From the NCBI GenBank assembly GCA_012959665.1, contig DUCT01000018.1, positions 1 through 43,772 of the forward strand: a stretch of DNA of 43,772 nucleotides. The letters run 5' to 3'. Shown piece after piece: positions 1 through 14,671 of the stretch; positions within the stretch are counted from its first letter, which is position 1, and every line of letters starts with the position of its first letter. The position numbers were made by a program, and so were the translations under genes. A model generated the notes under the pieces. The model saw nothing but the letters and a program-made list of their open reading frames with translations. It did not search any database and was not told the origin of the DNA. This DNA is from Myxococcales bacterium (GTDB lineage: Bacteria > Myxococcota_A > UBA9160 > UBA4427).

Positions 1-36
1 GTGGGGCTTCGTCCGCTCGAACTTCTCCTTGGCCAT
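1..36 (-). CDS. tuf: Elongation factor Tu, 5' end only (second tuf copy, cut by window edge)
   Basis: Only the first 12 codons ([12 protein letters not shown]) are inside the window; the gene continues beyond position 1. The bases are identical to the start of the complete tuf gene at 15676-16866, and the identity continues 21 bp upstream through the ribosome binding site (GAGAGG, 5 nt before ATG) before stopping abruptly at position 57. It follows fusA by 75 bp, the usual end of the str operon (rpsL-rpsG-fusA-tuf). EF-Tu is the GTPase that delivers aminoacyl-tRNA to the ribosome. Identification rests on the identity with the full copy and on gene order. Confidence 0.93.
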   Translation of the reverse strand, partial: MAKEKFERTKPH

Positions 37-111
37 CGCGTCCTCTCGTCCTTCCGTAAGTGTGGCGGAACGCCCTTCGGCGTCCCCTACTTCGCGTTTC
101 TACTACCTGTC

Positions 112-2181
112 CTACCGCGCCACGATCGAGTCGGCTACCGAATCCGGCGCCCGATCGTAGTGCGAAAATTGCATCGTATAACTGGCCCTGCCCTGGGTCA
201 TGGAGCGCACTGCGCCCACGTAGCCGAACATTTCTGCCAACGAAACCTCTGCGGTGATCACCTGGGCACCGCCGCGCATGTCGATTCCCATAATCTGACC
301 GCGGCGGCTATTCAGATCACCTTGAACCGCACCTCTATATTCCTCTGGAGTTACGACCTCCACAGCCATGACGGGTTCCAGGAGGACGGGGTCCGCCTTG
401 CGGAGCGCGTCCCCCATGGCTATTGCGGCCGCGACACTGAAGGACCGCTCGGAGGAGTCCTCGTCGTGGCACTCTCCGTCCAGAAGCTTCACACTGACAT
501 CGGCAACGGGAAAACCAGCGAGCATCCCGCTCTCTACGGATTCGCTGCAGCTCCTCTCGATCGCGGAAATGAAGTCCTTGGGGATGGACTCACCCCGTAT
601 CGCATTCTCGAAATGGAACCCTTCGCCTCTCTCGCCGGGACTCACCTCTAACGTAACAACACCGAATTCACCCGAGCCGCCTGTCTGCTTGACGTATCGG
701 CCTTCAACGGTGACCGATCGAGTGATCGCTTCTTTGTAGGCCACTTGCGGTCGGCCGACATTCGCGTCTACCTTGAATTCTCGCAGGAGCCGCGATGAGA
801 TGATCTCAAGATGAAGCTCACCCATGCCCGAGATGATGGTTTGACCAGTCTCGCCGTCGGTGCTCACCTTGAATGACGGGTCTTCGAGAGCAAGCCGTTC
901 CAACGACTCCGAGAGCTTCGTCATATCGGCGGTCGTCTTGGGCTCGATTGCAATAGAGATCACCGGGGCAGGAAACTCGAGTGATTCCAGAACAATCGGG
1001 GCGTTGACGCCGCAGATCGTATCCCCCGTAGCCACACCCTTGAGGCCAACCGCCGCTACGATATCCCCTGCGTAGGCCCCCTCGACGTCCTGGCGCTTAT
1101 TGGCATGCATCCGCAGAAATCGTCCGACTCGTTGCTTTTGCCCGCTACCCCCGTTCAGGAAGGTCTCACCGCTCTTGGCGGTTCCGGAGTAGACCCGGAG
1201 GTACGAAAGGTAACCGGCATGCTTGTCGCTCACTAGCTTGAAGACAAGCGCGGAGAAAGGCTCATTGTCGTCGGCATTTCGGGAGACAGTGGCGCCATCC
1301 TTCGGACGAATGCCTTCGATGGGAGGTACATCGACAGGAGAGGGGAGGTAATCAACAACCGCATCCAGGAGGGGCTGGACACCCTTGTTCTTGAATGAAC
1401 TACCGCACAAAACCGGCACGACCTCAAGGGCCAGAGTGCCACGACGTAGTGCGCCCACGACACTCTCATCACTGACCTCGGCACCTTCCAGATAACGGGC
1501 CATCAGGTCATCGTCGAACTCCGCAGCCGCTTCGACCAATTTCTCTCGGGCCTCGTTCGCGGTCTCGCGCAACCTAGCGGGAATCTCATCGGCGCGGAAT
1601 TTCGCACCGAGGCTGTCGTCCTCCCAGTAGAGCGCCTTATTCCGGATCAAGTCGATCACGCCTTCAAAACTTTCTTCTGCGCCAATCGGGAGTTGCAGCG
1701 GAATGGCATTGGCCCCAAACCGCTCACGAATCATCTCAACCGCTCGGGGAAAATCTGCCCCGATTCGGTCCATCTTGTTCACAAAGGCCACCCTCGGCAC
1801 ACCGTACTTGTCGGCCTGTCGCCACACAGTCTCAGACTGAGGCTCTACTCCGCCGACTCCGCAAAACACAGCCACAGCTCCATCTAGAACGCGAAGGGAG
1901 CGCTCCACCTCGATAGTAAAATCGACATGACCGGGCGTGTCGATGATGTTCACTCGGTGGTCCCTCCACTCACAAGTCGTCGCGGCAGCCGTGATCGTGA
2001 TGCCACGCTCCTGCTCCTGCTCCATCCAGTCCATTGTTGCCGCACCGTCGTGAACTTCCCCGATTTTGTAGTTAACGCCGGTGTAGTAGAGAATGCGTTC
2101 CGTTGTCGTCGTCTTGCCCGCATCGATATGCGCCATGATGCCGATATTTCTGATTTTTTCGAGTGGCGCTGTTCGCGCCAT
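112..2181 (-). CDS. fusA: Elongation factor G
   Basis: Translation GTPase that drives translocation of tRNA and mRNA on the ribosome. The 689-residue protein has the P-loop AHIDAGKT at residues 17-24, the switch II motif DTPGHVDF, the specificity motif NKMD, and the C-terminal EF-G domains with GMGELHLEI and the RGxxxG region near the end. Two adjacent ATG codons exist. The second (2181) is chosen because MARTAPLEK matches the usual EF-G start and lies 7 nt after a GAGG ribosome binding site; starting at 2184 would add one Met. It lies between rpsG and tuf in a standard str operon. The protein is full length with no sign of a second, mitochondrial-type EF-G. Confidence 0.98.
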   Translation of the reverse strand: MARTAPLEKIRNIGIMAHIDAGKTTTTERILYYTGVNYKIGEVHDGAATMDWMEQEQERGITITAAATTCEWRDHRVNIIDTPGHVDFTIEVERSLRVLDGAVAVFCGVGGVEPQSETVWRQADKYGVPRVAFVNKMDRIGADFPRAVEMIRERFGANAIPLQLPIGAEESFEGVIDLIRNKALYWEDDSLGAKFRADEIPARLRETANEAREKLVEAAAEFDDDLMARYLEGAEVSDESVVGALRRGTLALEVVPVLCGSSFKNKGVQPLLDAVVDYLPSPVDVPPIEGIRPKDGATVSRNADDNEPFSALVFKLVSDKHAGYLSYLRVYSGTAKSGETFLNGGSGQKQRVGRFLRMHANKRQDVEGAYAGDIVAAVGLKGVATGDTICGVNAPIVLESLEFPAPVISIAIEPKTTADMTKLSESLERLALEDPSFKVSTDGETGQTIISGMGELHLEIISSRLLREFKVDANVGRPQVAYKEAITRSVTVEGRYVKQTGGSGEFGVVTLEVSPGERGEGFHFENAIRGESIPKDFISAIERSCSESVESGMLAGFPVADVSVKLLDGECHDEDSSERSFSVAAAIAMGDALRKADPVLLEPVMAVEVVTPEEYRGAVQGDLNSRRGQIMGIDMRGGAQVITAEVSLAEMFGYVGAVRSMTQGRASYTMQFSHYDRAPDSVADSIVAR

Positions 2182-2272
2182 CATTTCGCCTCGTCACTGC
2201 GATTCAACCTTGGCTTTCCGAAACCCGCGCTTCCCCACGGAGCGCCCAATTCAGACAGCGGCCCTAGCCGCG

Positions 2273-2743
2273 CTACCATTTGAAGTGAGCAAAGGCCTTG
2301 TTGGCGTCCGCCATCCGATGGGTGTCTTCCCTCTTCTTTACACTTTCACCGCGTTCATTAGCGGCATCAATAATTTCATTCGCCAGACGCTCTTTCATGC
2401 TCTTACCGGGCCTTGCCCGGGAGTAAGCCGCCAGCCACCGCATGGCCAGGGACGACGCCCTCTTGGAAGATATTTCCGTGGGAACCTGATAGGTGGCACC
2501 GCCTACTCGACGCGACTTCACCTCCAGCCTGGGACGAACATTCTCGAGAGCCCTACGAAACATCGCCAGGGCGTCACTCCTCATCTTCTGCTCTATTTCT
2601 TCAAAAGCGCCATAGAGGATCGACTCGGCCGTGCTCTTCTTGCCATCGCTCATTAAAACATTAATGAACTGCCCAACCATCTTGTCACCGTGTTTTGGAT
2701 CAGCCGGTGTTTCCCGCTTCTGTACTACTCGACGTCTCGGCAT
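2273..2743 (-). CDS. rpsG: 30S ribosomal protein S7
   Basis: Primary 16S rRNA-binding protein of the 30S head. At 156 residues it has the usual length, begins [11 protein letters not shown] and contains the conserved core [11 protein letters not shown] and the RWL/ARPGKSM segment. An AGGGA ribosome binding site precedes the ATG. It lies 62 bp after rpsL and 91 bp before fusA. In E. coli S7 represses str-operon translation from the rpsL-rpsG spacer; the spacer here (2744-2805) is short and AT-rich in its first half, and I could not define an S7 site in it. Confidence 0.98.
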   Translation of the reverse strand: MPRRRVVQKRETPADPKHGDKMVGQFINVLMSDGKKSTAESILYGAFEEIEQKMRSDALAMFRRALENVRPRLEVKSRRVGGATYQVPTEISSKRASSLAMRWLAAYSRARPGKSMKERLANEIIDAANERGESVKKREDTHRMADANKAFAHFKW

Positions 2744-2805
2744 TTCTTATCCCTGTGACTCTATATATGAATAATTGTCAAGCGATGCGTCCCCCAGGAG
2801 GGTCG

Positions 2806-3177
2806 CTATTTCGGTCGCTTAGCTCCGTACTTCGAACGACCCCGATTACGCCCGTCCACGCCGGTCGCGTCCAGGGTGCCTCGAACAATGTGGTACCGAA
2901 CGCCGGGGAGATCCTTGACTCGCCCCCCCCGAACCAGGACAACCGAGTGCTCCTGGAGGGTGTGACCGACACCGGGGATATAAGCGTTGACCTCATTGCC
3001 ATTGGTCAAACGAACACGGGCAACTTTCCGCAATGCAGAGTTGGGCTTCTTGGGCGTTGCGGTAAAAACACGCAAGCACACTCCGCGCCGTTGCGGGCAC
3101 TTGGCCAAATCTGGCGAACTGGTTCGAGACTGCTTGGGCTTACGGCCCTTGCGTATCAGCTGTTGAATTGTCGGCAT
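2806..3177 (-). CDS. rpsL: 30S ribosomal protein S12
   Basis: Decoding-centre protein of the 30S subunit, 123 residues. The [11 protein letters not shown] loop and the [14 protein letters not shown] loop are intact. Lys43 and Lys88 (Lys42 and Lys87 in mature E. coli numbering) are both wild type, so no common streptomycin-resistance change is present, and Asp89, the usual methylthiolation site, is conserved. It is the first gene of the str part of the block and is preceded by a 670-bp gap containing a good promoter about 380 bp upstream. Confidence 0.98.
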   Translation of the reverse strand: MPTIQQLIRKGRKPKQSRTSSPDLAKCPQRRGVCLRVFTATPKKPNSALRKVARVRLTNGNEVNAYIPGVGHTLQEHSVVLVRGGRVKDLPGVRYHIVRGTLDATGVDGRNRGRSKYGAKRPK

Positions 3178-3557
3178 GCCACCTCGGCTTCATGTTTGGC
3201 TCGCCGGGATCCGGCGGCGTCTCTTACTATTCGATTTCGGGCCATTGGCCGTTGTTTTTCTCCGGCTCGTCGCACCACCGGCTTGCTGTCGGGTTCAGAA
3301 CTTTCAGCGTAGCCCTCAGGCCAACTCCAGAGACAAGAATCCACCGTGCCCGCGTCTCGGTTACGAAGGGAGCGGAGAAGGCAGGCGAAAATTTCCTATC
3401 TGCCCACTGCACAACCGCACAATACGGCTCGTGCAAACCACGAAGACTGCAGGCACCAATCGATTAACCCTTGCCTGCAGACTCGCTTCCTCAGCTAGCC
3501 CCTCCGAAATCCGGAGGCGGAACGCGGAGATGCAGTCTCCTGTTCCAAAGCCGCCGC

Positions 3558-3585
3558 ATCTTAGCGACCTGCTAGTCCATGTCAA
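3558..3585 (-). promoter_or_regulatory. Predicted sigma70-type promoter for rpsL-rpsG-fusA-tuf
   Basis: On the minus strand, -35 TTGACA (3580-3585) and -10 TAAGAT (3558-3563) are separated by 16 bp. The -35 matches the consensus fully and the -10 differs at two positions. The start of transcription would be near 3551, giving rpsL an unusually long leader of about 370 nt. This is by sequence match only; a transcript map would settle it. Confidence 0.6.
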
Positions 3586-3793
3586 CGTCAACCAGCCTGC
3601 TGGGCTCGCAGTCTGCGATCCGGCTCCACCCAAGACGACTACCGAGGCCTTTTTAGCCCAAAAAATGGTTATCTCTAGAGCGCTCGAGAGACGATTCCCC
3701 GCTCGAACAACGAGGTCCTGGCCTTCCCGTTTTTGCTCTGAGCGAGGGGCGGGGCCTCCGAACAGGGGATCTACCGCGCTCAGTCCAACGGGC

Positions 3794-3826
3794 GGTCGGG
3801 GTGGAGACTGTTCCCTCACCCCGACC
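3794..3826 (-). terminator. Perfect 10-bp hairpin after rpoC, possible terminator or processing site
   Basis: Arms GGTCGGGGTG and CACCCCGACC pair perfectly around a 13-nt loop, starting 21 nt after the rpoC stop codon. No U-run follows, so it is not a classic intrinsic terminator. It could slow polymerase, act with Rho, or protect the 3' end of the rpoC message. Confidence 0.4.
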
Positions 3827-3847
3827 AGCTCGCCGAAGAATACGCTC

Positions 3848-6800
3848 TCAGCCATCGAGCGGGCTGGGGTCGAAGTGGACGCTCGCTTCGTCGATTCCGG
3901 TCTCCCCCTGGGCTCTCTCTCCGAACGGGTTCGCTGAAACATCCGCCTCTTCCACGGAGACCTCACCCTCTGGCGCCTCAACCTGAATTCCGAGCCCCTG
4001 GTACATATCAAGCCCTGTCCCCGCCGGGATGAGCCGGCCCATGATGACGTTCTCCTTGAGCCCGCGTAGCCCGTCTGTCTTGCCCCAGATGGCGGCTTCA
4101 GTCAGCACCTTGGTGGTCTCTTGGAAGGATGCGGCCGAAATGAATGACTCGGTGGAGAGCGACGCCTTCGTAATGCCGAGCAGCTGGGGCTCGGCCGACG
4201 AGGGCTGCTTACCTTCTGCTTCCAGTGCCTCGTTGGTATCGCGGAATCGCGACCGCTCCACGTGTTCACCGAGCAGAAAATCACTGTCCCCCGCATCGGT
4301 TATCCGAACTTTCCGCAGCATCTGACGGACGATGACCTCAATATGCTTGTCGTTGATTTTGACGCCCTGGAGGCGATAAACCTCCTGCACCTCGTCTACG
4401 AGATAGGAAGCCAAAGCCTTCTCACCCTTGATCTTGAGGATATCGTGGGGATTCGAGGAGCCATCCATCAACGCCTCACCCGCTCTCACTCGGTCGTTCT
4501 CATGCACACTCACGTGCTTACCCTTGGGAATCAGATATTCATCAGGATCACCGCCTCCTTCCAGCGGAGTCACCAGAACCCGACGCTTGCCACGGACGTC
4601 CTGACCAAACGAGACGATGCCATCGATCTCGGCCACTACCGCGCATTCCTTGGGCTTGCGGGCTTCGAAGAGCTCCGCCACACGCGGAAGACCGCCGGTA
4701 ATATCCTTGGTCTTACTCGCTTCCCGTGGAATCTTGGCAACAACGTGTCCAGCACCGACCACCTCGCCCTCGGCCACCGAGAGAAAAGCATTCACGGGCA
4801 GAAGCGATCGAGACTCGGATTCGCCGTCCGGGCCCTTGACAACCACGCTGGGCCGCAGACTCGGATCCTTGGATTCGATAATGACCTTCGAAGAAACGCC
4901 CGTGAACTCGTCAACCTGCTCCTGCATGGTCGAACCTTCGACAATATCCAAGAACTCCACGCTGCCCTGTATTTCGGAAATAATCGGGCTTGCAAATGGG
5001 TCCCAATCCAGAAGGATCATTCCGGGCTGGACAGCATCGCCCTCTTTCACCCTCAGGCTTGCCCCATAAACCACCGGATGTCGCTCACGCTCCCTACCGC
5101 TCGCATCAACGATTCCGATTTCGCCGTGACGACTCATCACGGTACTCCGGCCTTCGGTGTCTTGGACATTTCGAATGCTGTGGAACCGCACTTCGCCTTC
5201 GGTTCCCGACTCCGCATGTGACTGCTCGGCGCGCCGAGTCGCGGCGCCACCGATGTGGAACGTCCGCATGGTCAACTGGGTTCCGGGTTCGCCAATCGAC
5301 TGAGCCGCAATCACTCCAACTGCCTCACCTAGATTGACCATCGTACCGCGGGAAAGGTCGCGCCCATAACACTTGACGCAAATCCCAAACGGCTCCGCGC
5401 AAGTCAATACCGAGCGCACCATCACTTTCTCTACGCCCGCATGCTCAATGGCCCGAACTCCATCTTCGTCAAGTTCGTCACCGGCCGCGACCAAAACCTC
5501 GGAGTTAACCGGATCGAGCACATCTGTCGCCGCGACGCGACCTAGAATTCGCTCTCCTAGGGGCTCGACGATATCGCCACCCTCCACCAGAGGGCTGACC
5601 TCAAGAGCATCTTCAGCGCCGCAATCTGGGCCCCGCACGATCACATCCTGCGAGACGTCCACCAAACGGCGAGTCAGATAACCCGAGTTTGCGGTTTTGA
5701 GAGCAGTATCCGCAAGGCCCTTCCGCGCACCGTGGGTCGAGATGAAGTATTGGAGTACTGATAGCCCCTCACGAAAATTCGACGTAATCGGCGTTTCGAT
5801 GATCGCCCCCGAAGGCTTCGCCATCAGACCGCGCATTCCGGCCAACTGCCGCATCTGCTGGGTCGATCCTCGAGCTCCCGAATCAGCCATCATGAAAATT
5901 GCGTTAAAGCTTGGCACCGTCTGCTCAACTCCCGCCGCATCGATCACTGTATCTTCGGCGATACCGGCAACCAACTGCTCTGTAATCTTCTCTGTGGCCT
6001 GGGCCCAGATATCAACGACCTTGTTGTATCGCTCACCGTCGGTGATCAGACCCTCCTGATACTGGTCGTGAATCTGAGACACTTCGTCTGTTGCTTCGGC
6101 GAGGAAGCGCGGCTTGTCGGGCGGAATGACCATATCGTCGAGACAGATCGAGATACCGGCCTTCGTCGCATGGCCATACCCCAGCGTTCGAAGTTTATCC
6201 GCCAAGAGTACCGTCGCCTTATCACCCAAGCGTCGATAACACTGGTCGATCAACTCACCCAGTGCCTTCTTGTCCATCATCTGATTGATAAATTCGAATC
6301 CGATATCGTCGGGCACAATTTCGCTCAGCAGGATCCGCCCGGTCGTGGTCTGCACCATTTCGCCCGCCATGCGCACATCAATCATCGCGTGGATATGGAC
6401 TTCGCCCGCGTCATAGGCAATGCGAACTTCCTCGGCGCTGGAGAACTTCAGGCCCTCTCCTCGGCTTCCAGGCATGTACCGGCTCATATAATAAAGTCCG
6501 AGAACAATATCCTGGGTGGGTCCGATAATAGGACGACCGGTCGCCGGGCTCAGGATATTATTCGTGGACATCATCAGAACGCGGGCTTCGATCTGTGCCT
6601 CGACAGAAAGAGGAACGTGAACCGCCATCTGGTCGCCATCGAAGTCCGCATTAAAGGCAGCACAGACCAGAGGATGCAACTGAATTGCCTTCCCCTCGAT
6701 CAACGTCGGCTCGAAAGCCTGCATGCCCAGTCGATGGAGCGTCGGCGCGCGATTCAGGAGCACGGGATGCTCCCGAATGACGTCTGCAAGAATATCCCAG

Positions 6801-8029
6801 ACCTCGGGGCGCTCGCTCTCCACCATCTTGCGAGCTGCCTTGATGGTGGTCACGTAACCCTGCTGCTCGAGCCTTGAGTAGATAAAAGGCTTAAATAGCT
6901 CCAATGCCATGCGATTGGGCAAGCCACACTGGTGCAGGCGCAGTTCTGGCCCCACCACGATGACGGATCGGCCCGAATAATCTACGCGCTTGCCCAGGAG
7001 GTTCTGGCGAAATCGTCCGCCTTTACCCTTCAACATATCGGACAGAGATTTCAGTGGGCGCTTGCTGGGGCCGGTAATGATTCGGCCTCTTCGGCCATTA
7101 TCAAAGAGCGCATCGACCGCTTCCTGAAGCATCCGCTTCTCGTTGCGAATAATCACCTCGGGAGCGTTGAGTTCCTGGAGTCTCTTGAGTCGGTTGTTTC
7201 GATTGATCACTCGCCGATAGAGGTCATTGAGATCGCTCGTTGCGAAACGACCACCGTCCAAGGGCACCAACGGACGCAGGTCCGGAGGAATAACAGGGAT
7301 CACTTCCATGATCATGAACTCCGGTTTGTTGATATCGGACTCCCGGAACGCATCCATTACCTTGAGGCGCTTGGCCACCTTTTTTCGCTTGGCCTCGCTC
7401 GTTGCCTCCCGCATTTCCTCCCGCAGAGTTTCACACTCGGCATCCACGTCGAGTTCCGCAAGCAATTTCCGCACAGCCTCGGCGCCAATTCCATACTCAA
7501 AGGCATCGCGGCCATACTCTTCACGCAGTTCAATCAGCCTCTCGTCGTTGATCAACTCGCCCTTGATCAGCTCCGTATCCTTGGGATCTATTACCAAGTA
7601 GGCCTCGAAATAAAGAACCTTCTCCAAGTCTCGGAGAGTAATCTCGAGAATATTCCCAATTCGCGAAGGCAGTGACTTCAGAAACCAGATATGGGCAACC
7701 GGTGACGCCAGTGTTATGTGCCCCATCCTCTCCCGGCGCACTTTCGACTGAATTACCTCTACGCCGCACTTCTCACAAACCACTCCACGGTGCTTCATGC
7801 GCTTGTATTTTCCGCAGTTGCACTCGTAGTCCTTGACCGGACCAAAAATCTTCGCGCAAAAAAGCCCATCCCTCTCGGGCTTGAAAGTCCGGTAGTTAAT
7901 GGTTTCGGGCTTCTTCACCTCACCGAATGACCACTCCCGAATAATATCCGGTGCCGCGAGCGTGATTCGGAGGGCATTGAAGCTGAGCGGGTCCTTGGGT
8001 TTTTCAAATAGATTGTAGAGATCGCGCAA
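3848..8029 (-). CDS. rpoC: DNA-directed RNA polymerase subunit beta'
   Basis: Catalytic clamp subunit of RNA polymerase, 1393 residues (E. coli 1407). The N-terminal zinc ribbon is seen as [20 protein letters not shown] near residues 70-90, the active-site magnesium motif [10 protein letters not shown] near residue 460, and the second zinc site as [16 protein letters not shown]. The start is TTG, preceded by AGGAG with 9-nt spacing; the N-terminus [10 protein letters not shown] aligns with the family, so TTG appears genuine. It follows rpoB by 84 bp. The short C-terminal extension is rich in acidic residues. Confidence 0.98.
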   Translation of the reverse strand: MRDLYNLFEKPKDPLSFNALRITLAAPDIIREWSFGEVKKPETINYRTFKPERDGLFCAKIFGPVKDYECNCGKYKRMKHRGVVCEKCGVEVIQSKVRRERMGHITLASPVAHIWFLKSLPSRIGNILEITLRDLEKVLYFEAYLVIDPKDTELIKGELINDERLIELREEYGRDAFEYGIGAEAVRKLLAELDVDAECETLREEMREATSEAKRKKVAKRLKVMDAFRESDINKPEFMIMEVIPVIPPDLRPLVPLDGGRFATSDLNDLYRRVINRNNRLKRLQELNAPEVIIRNEKRMLQEAVDALFDNGRRGRIITGPSKRPLKSLSDMLKGKGGRFRQNLLGKRVDYSGRSVIVVGPELRLHQCGLPNRMALELFKPFIYSRLEQQGYVTTIKAARKMVESERPEVWDILADVIREHPVLLNRAPTLHRLGMQAFEPTLIEGKAIQLHPLVCAAFNADFDGDQMAVHVPLSVEAQIEARVLMMSTNNILSPATGRPIIGPTQDIVLGLYYMSRYMPGSRGEGLKFSSAEEVRIAYDAGEVHIHAMIDVRMAGEMVQTTTGRILLSEIVPDDIGFEFINQMMDKKALGELIDQCYRRLGDKATVLLADKLRTLGYGHATKAGISICLDDMVIPPDKPRFLAEATDEVSQIHDQYQEGLITDGERYNKVVDIWAQATEKITEQLVAGIAEDTVIDAAGVEQTVPSFNAIFMMADSGARGSTQQMRQLAGMRGLMAKPSGAIIETPITSNFREGLSVLQYFISTHGARKGLADTALKTANSGYLTRRLVDVSQDVIVRGPDCGAEDALEVSPLVEGGDIVEPLGERILGRVAATDVLDPVNSEVLVAAGDELDEDGVRAIEHAGVEKVMVRSVLTCAEPFGICVKCYGRDLSRGTMVNLGEAVGVIAAQSIGEPGTQLTMRTFHIGGAATRRAEQSHAESGTEGEVRFHSIRNVQDTEGRSTVMSRHGEIGIVDASGRERERHPVVYGASLRVKEGDAVQPGMILLDWDPFASPIISEIQGSVEFLDIVEGSTMQEQVDEFTGVSSKVIIESKDPSLRPSVVVKGPDGESESRSLLPVNAFLSVAEGEVVGAGHVVAKIPREASKTKDITGGLPRVAELFEARKPKECAVVAEIDGIVSFGQDVRGKRRVLVTPLEGGGDPDEYLIPKGKHVSVHENDRVRAGEALMDGSSNPHDILKIKGEKALASYLVDEVQEVYRLQGVKINDKHIEVIVRQMLRKVRITDAGDSDFLLGEHVERSRFRDTNEALEAEGKQPSSAEPQLLGITKASLSTESFISAASFQETTKVLTEAAIWGKTDGLRGLKENVIMGRLIPAGTGLDMYQGLGIQVEAPEGEVSVEEADVSANPFGERAQGETGIDEASVHFDPSPLDG

Positions 8030-8113
8030 GGTGGCTGTCTCCTATTCGATCTGGGTTCCGGGATGTTTTCCCGCCTAGCTCAGCGGTCCATCGCCGTTGA
8101 AACTCAAGTGAGG

Positions 8114-12295
<4,182 letters not shown>

Positions 12296-12397
12296 TGCTG
12301 GGGACTCCCCTCCTGGCCACCTGGTCGACGAGCCCCGATGTAGGACTCGCCGAACGGCAGACCGAGACGAAATTCGGAGATTTCGGGCGTACAGATA

Positions 12398-12418
12398 GCC
12401 GAGCTGAACACTCGGCTC
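12398..12418 (-). promoter_or_regulatory. Hairpin in the rplL-rpoB spacer
   Basis: AGCCGAG and CTCGGCT form a perfect 7-bp stem with a 7-nt loop, starting 8 nt after the rplL stop. No U-run follows. In E. coli the same spacer carries a partial terminator and an RNase III site that set the ratio of L7/L12 to RNA polymerase; this hairpin is in the right place for such a role, but function is inferred only from position. Confidence 0.4.
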
Positions 12419-12426
12419 GTATCATC

Positions 12427-12804
12427 TCACTTGATGTCGACCTGGCCCCCGGCCTCTTCGATCTTCGCTTTGATCGTTTCGGCCTCCTCCTTCTCGATGC
12501 CTTCCTTCATAGCCGTCGGCACCCCTTCGACCAGGGCCTTGGCTTCTTTCAGGCCAAGCCCGGTGATGGCTCGGACTTCCTTGATGACCTGGATCTTCTT
12601 GTCGCCGAAGGATATCAGCACAGCATCAAACTCAGTCTGCTCTGCGGCAGCAGCGCTCTCTCCACCCGCTGCCGGACCAGCAGCCACCGCGACTGCCGCT
12701 GCAGCGGATACGCCCCATTTTTCTTCGAGCAAGGTCGCCAGCTCTGCGGCCTCCATAACTGTGAGACCCGAGAGTGTTTCGGCAATTTCGTTCAGATCGG
12801 CCAT
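12427..12804 (-). CDS. rplL: 50S ribosomal protein L7/L12
   Basis: Stalk protein that recruits translation GTPases, present in several copies per ribosome. The 125 residues show the N-terminal dimer domain (about 1-35), an Ala/Gly-rich hinge (about 35-58) and the C-terminal domain with [20 protein letters not shown], which binds the factors. It lies 100 bp after rplJ and has an AAGGAAA ribosome binding site. It is fully typical in length and composition. Confidence 0.98.
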   Translation of the reverse strand: MADLNEIAETLSGLTVMEAAELATLLEEKWGVSAAAAVAVAAGPAAGGESAAAAEQTEFDAVLISFGDKKIQVIKEVRAITGLGLKEAKALVEGVPTAMKEGIEKEEAETIKAKIEEAGGQVDIK

Positions 12805-12904
12805 TTTCCTTGAACCCTTCTTGTTGCGGCGGTTTAATTGCGGATCCGGCCTTTGCCGTCCCCTCCCGCCTGTAAACGAAAACTAAGCTGGACTCGCGAG
12901 AGCC

Positions 12905-13435
12905 CTATTCTCCAAGCGCGTCTTTGCGTGCCGCTACCAATCGAGCCAGCTGACCGCCGGGCTCGTTGAGCAACCGTGCAAGCTTCACTGCTGGAGCCTG
13001 CAACAAACCCACCAGCTTGCCTCGCAACTCAAGCAAGTTCGGCAGGGTGGCGAGATGTCTCACATCGCCTTTATCCAGGGACTTGCCATCGAGCACGCCT
13101 CCCTTGATTTCAAAAACCTCGTGATCCTCCGCGTACTTGACCAGGATCTTCGCCAGGCCAACCGGATCTCCGTAGGAGAGCGCAACCGCGGTCGGACCCG
13201 TGAAGTGCTCCTTCAGGACCTCCGCTTCATGCCCTTCAACGGCCAAGCTGAGCAGCGAATTTTTGGCCACTCGATACTCGAACTCCGACTCGGATTCGCT
13301 GCGAAGTTGCCCTCGCAACTCGCGCACTTCTTCCACACTCAGTCCGCGATAGTCGGCCACAAAAACACTCGTCGCTCGACCAAATTTGTCTTTCAATTCG
13401 GCGACGGCATCCGTCTTTTGCTCACGTGTCAGCAC
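12905..13435 (-). CDS. rplJ: 50S ribosomal protein L10
   Basis: Stalk base protein that anchors L7/L12 to the 23S rRNA, 176 residues. The N-terminal domain contains the typical VADYRGLSVEEV and YRVAKNSLL segments and the C-terminal helix for L7/L12 dimers. The start is GTG with GAAGGG 8 nt upstream. It begins only 17 bp after rplA, so the long L10-binding leader known upstream of rplJ in E. coli is absent from the spacer; any autoregulatory site would have to lie within the end of rplA. Confidence 0.97.
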   Translation of the reverse strand: MLTREQKTDAVAELKDKFGRATSVFVADYRGLSVEEVRELRGQLRSESESEFEYRVAKNSLLSLAVEGHEAEVLKEHFTGPTAVALSYGDPVGLAKILVKYAEDHEVFEIKGGVLDGKSLDKGDVRHLATLPNLLELRGKLVGLLQAPAVKLARLLNEPGGQLARLVAARKDALGE

Positions 13436-13452
13436 AACACAAACCCTTCAGA

Positions 13453-14163
13453 TCAAGCGGCACTCACGGCGAGGGGAGCCGAAGGATCTACCTTGAGCCC
13501 CGGACCCATTGTCGTGGAAACCGTAATTTTCTTCATATAAATGCCCTTGGTAGCGGCTGGCCTGGCTCTCTGAACCGTCTGGATGAGTTCCGAGGCGTTC
13601 TCCACGATGGCCTGTGCTTCCAGCGAGCGCTTTCCAATCGCGCAGTGAATAATTCCTGATTTATCCACGCGATACTCCACCTTGCCCGCCTTCTGTTCGC
13701 TGACGGCCTGAGCGACGTTCGGAGTAACCGTGCCCAACTTCGGGTTGGGCATCAGGCCACGTGGACCAAGCACCTTACCCAGTCGGCCCACAACGCCCAT
13801 CATATCAGGCGACGCGATGACCCGATCGAAATCCAACCAACCCTCTTCCTGGATTTTCTTGGCCAGATCGTCTCCGCCGACAAAGTCTGCACCTGCGTCT
13901 CTGGCCTCTTGCTCCTTGTCCCCCTTAGCGAACACCAGCACCCTCACTGTCTTGCCAATCCCGTGAGGAAGCACGATTGCACCACGTACCATCTGGTCCG
14001 CGTGCTTTGGATCCACCGCCAAGTTGATAGCCAGATCGACGCTCTCATCGAGGCTCGTGTCCGGAAAGCTCTTGATCAACCCAATTGCTTCTTCCAGGGT
14101 GTACAGCTTGTCTGAGTCGATTAACTCAGCTGCTTTCTGATAGCGTTTACTTCGACGCGCCAC
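13453..14163 (-). CDS. rplA: 50S ribosomal protein L1
   Basis: L1-stalk protein of the 50S subunit and, in many bacteria, translational repressor of its own rplK-rplA message. The 236-residue protein has the typical [11 protein letters not shown] start, the [15 protein letters not shown] segment and the signature [17 protein letters not shown]. The start is GTG, 5 nt after the rplK stop, so translation is likely coupled. GAGAGAA serves as the ribosome binding site and overlaps the end of rplK. Confidence 0.98.
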   Translation of the reverse strand: MARRSKRYQKAAELIDSDKLYTLEEAIGLIKSFPDTSLDESVDLAINLAVDPKHADQMVRGAIVLPHGIGKTVRVLVFAKGDKEQEARDAGADFVGGDDLAKKIQEEGWLDFDRVIASPDMMGVVGRLGKVLGPRGLMPNPKLGTVTPNVAQAVSEQKAGKVEYRVDKSGIIHCAIGKRSLEAQAIVENASELIQTVQRARPAATKGIYMKKITVSTTMGPGLKVDPSAPLAVSAA

Positions 14164-14168
14164 TTCTC

Positions 14169-14594
14169 TCAGCCCTCCACTTTCAGACCCATGGACCGTG
14201 CGGTCCCGGCAATAATCTTCTTGGCCGCTTCCATGTCCCAGGCATTGAGATCTGCCTTCTTGATCTCTGCAATATTTTCCAGGTCTTTCTGGCTCACGGT
14301 TCCCACCTTGGTTTTGTGCGGTTCGTCCGAGCCCTTTTTGATCTTGGCAGCCTTCTTAAGGAGTACTGCAGCCGGGGGAGACTTGAGTTCGAAAGTAAAT
14401 GAGCGATCGGCGTACACGGAGATCACAGCGGGAATAATCAAACCCGCTTGATCTTGGGTTCGCGCATTAAATGTCTTGCAGAACTCCATAATGTTGACGC
14501 CATGCTGACCCAGCGCCGGACCGACCGGCGGAGCAGGATTCGCCTGTCCAGCCGGACAGTGCAACTTGATTATGGCAACGACCTTCTTGGCCAC
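14169..14594 (-). CDS. rplK: 50S ribosomal protein L11
   Basis: Protein of the GTPase-associated centre that also controls RelA activation, 141 residues. [20 protein letters not shown] is the conserved N-terminal thiostrepton/23S-binding region; the C-terminal domain ends [12 protein letters not shown]. The frame is open further upstream to 14618, but the GTG at 14594 gives the family start (V)[11 protein letters not shown] and has GGAGG 9 nt before it, so it is preferred. It is the first gene of the L11 part of the operon, after nusG. Confidence 0.97.
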   Translation of the reverse strand: MAKKVVAIIKLHCPAGQANPAPPVGPALGQHGVNIMEFCKTFNARTQDQAGLIIPAVISVYADRSFTFELKSPPAAVLLKKAAKIKKGSDEPHKTKVGTVSQKDLENIAEIKKADLNAWDMEAAKKIIAGTARSMGLKVEG

Positions 14595-14617
14595 TCGATC
14601 TTCCCTCCAGGGCTTCA

Positions 14618-14638
14618 CTCCGGCGCTATTTGCCGGAG
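14618..14638 (-). promoter_or_regulatory. Hairpin upstream of rplK, possible L1-binding leader
   Basis: CTCCGGC and GCCGGAG form a perfect 7-bp stem with a 7-nt loop, 24 nt before the rplK GTG and ahead of its ribosome binding site. The bases flanking the stem (GCATTGAGCTCC on one side, GGAGTGAAGC on the other) resemble the two strands of the L1-binding region of 23S rRNA, as expected for an L1 autoregulatory site. The resemblance was judged by eye. Confidence 0.4.
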
Positions 14639-14671
14639 CTCAATGCTCGGCGCGAACGCCGTAGCTCTATC

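Larger units (their letters stand above)
3178..3847. other. 670-bp gap between rpoC and rpsL
   Basis: No convincing gene lies here; reading frames crossing the gap have no recognisable domain and no ribosome binding site. It holds a perfect 10-bp hairpin just after rpoC (3794-3826), a consensus-like minus-strand promoter (3558-3585) and a leader of about 370 nt for rpsL. The length suggests that the str genes are transcribed partly on their own although they follow rpoC on the same strand. An imperfect palindrome at about 3673-3690, followed on the minus strand by a run of six T, is a weak terminator candidate. Confidence 0.6.

Noticed and set aside
3673-3690. Imperfect palindrome followed by six T on the minus strand as an intrinsic terminator after rpoC
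   Set aside because: The stem has a mismatch and the T-run begins 8 nt away; mentioned only within the gap entry.
3176-4011. Open frames crossing the rpoC-rpsL gap on both strands
   Set aside because: Low-complexity, Arg/Pro/Ser-rich products that extend into rpoC or rpsL antisense; no start signal. The gap is better explained as regulatory.
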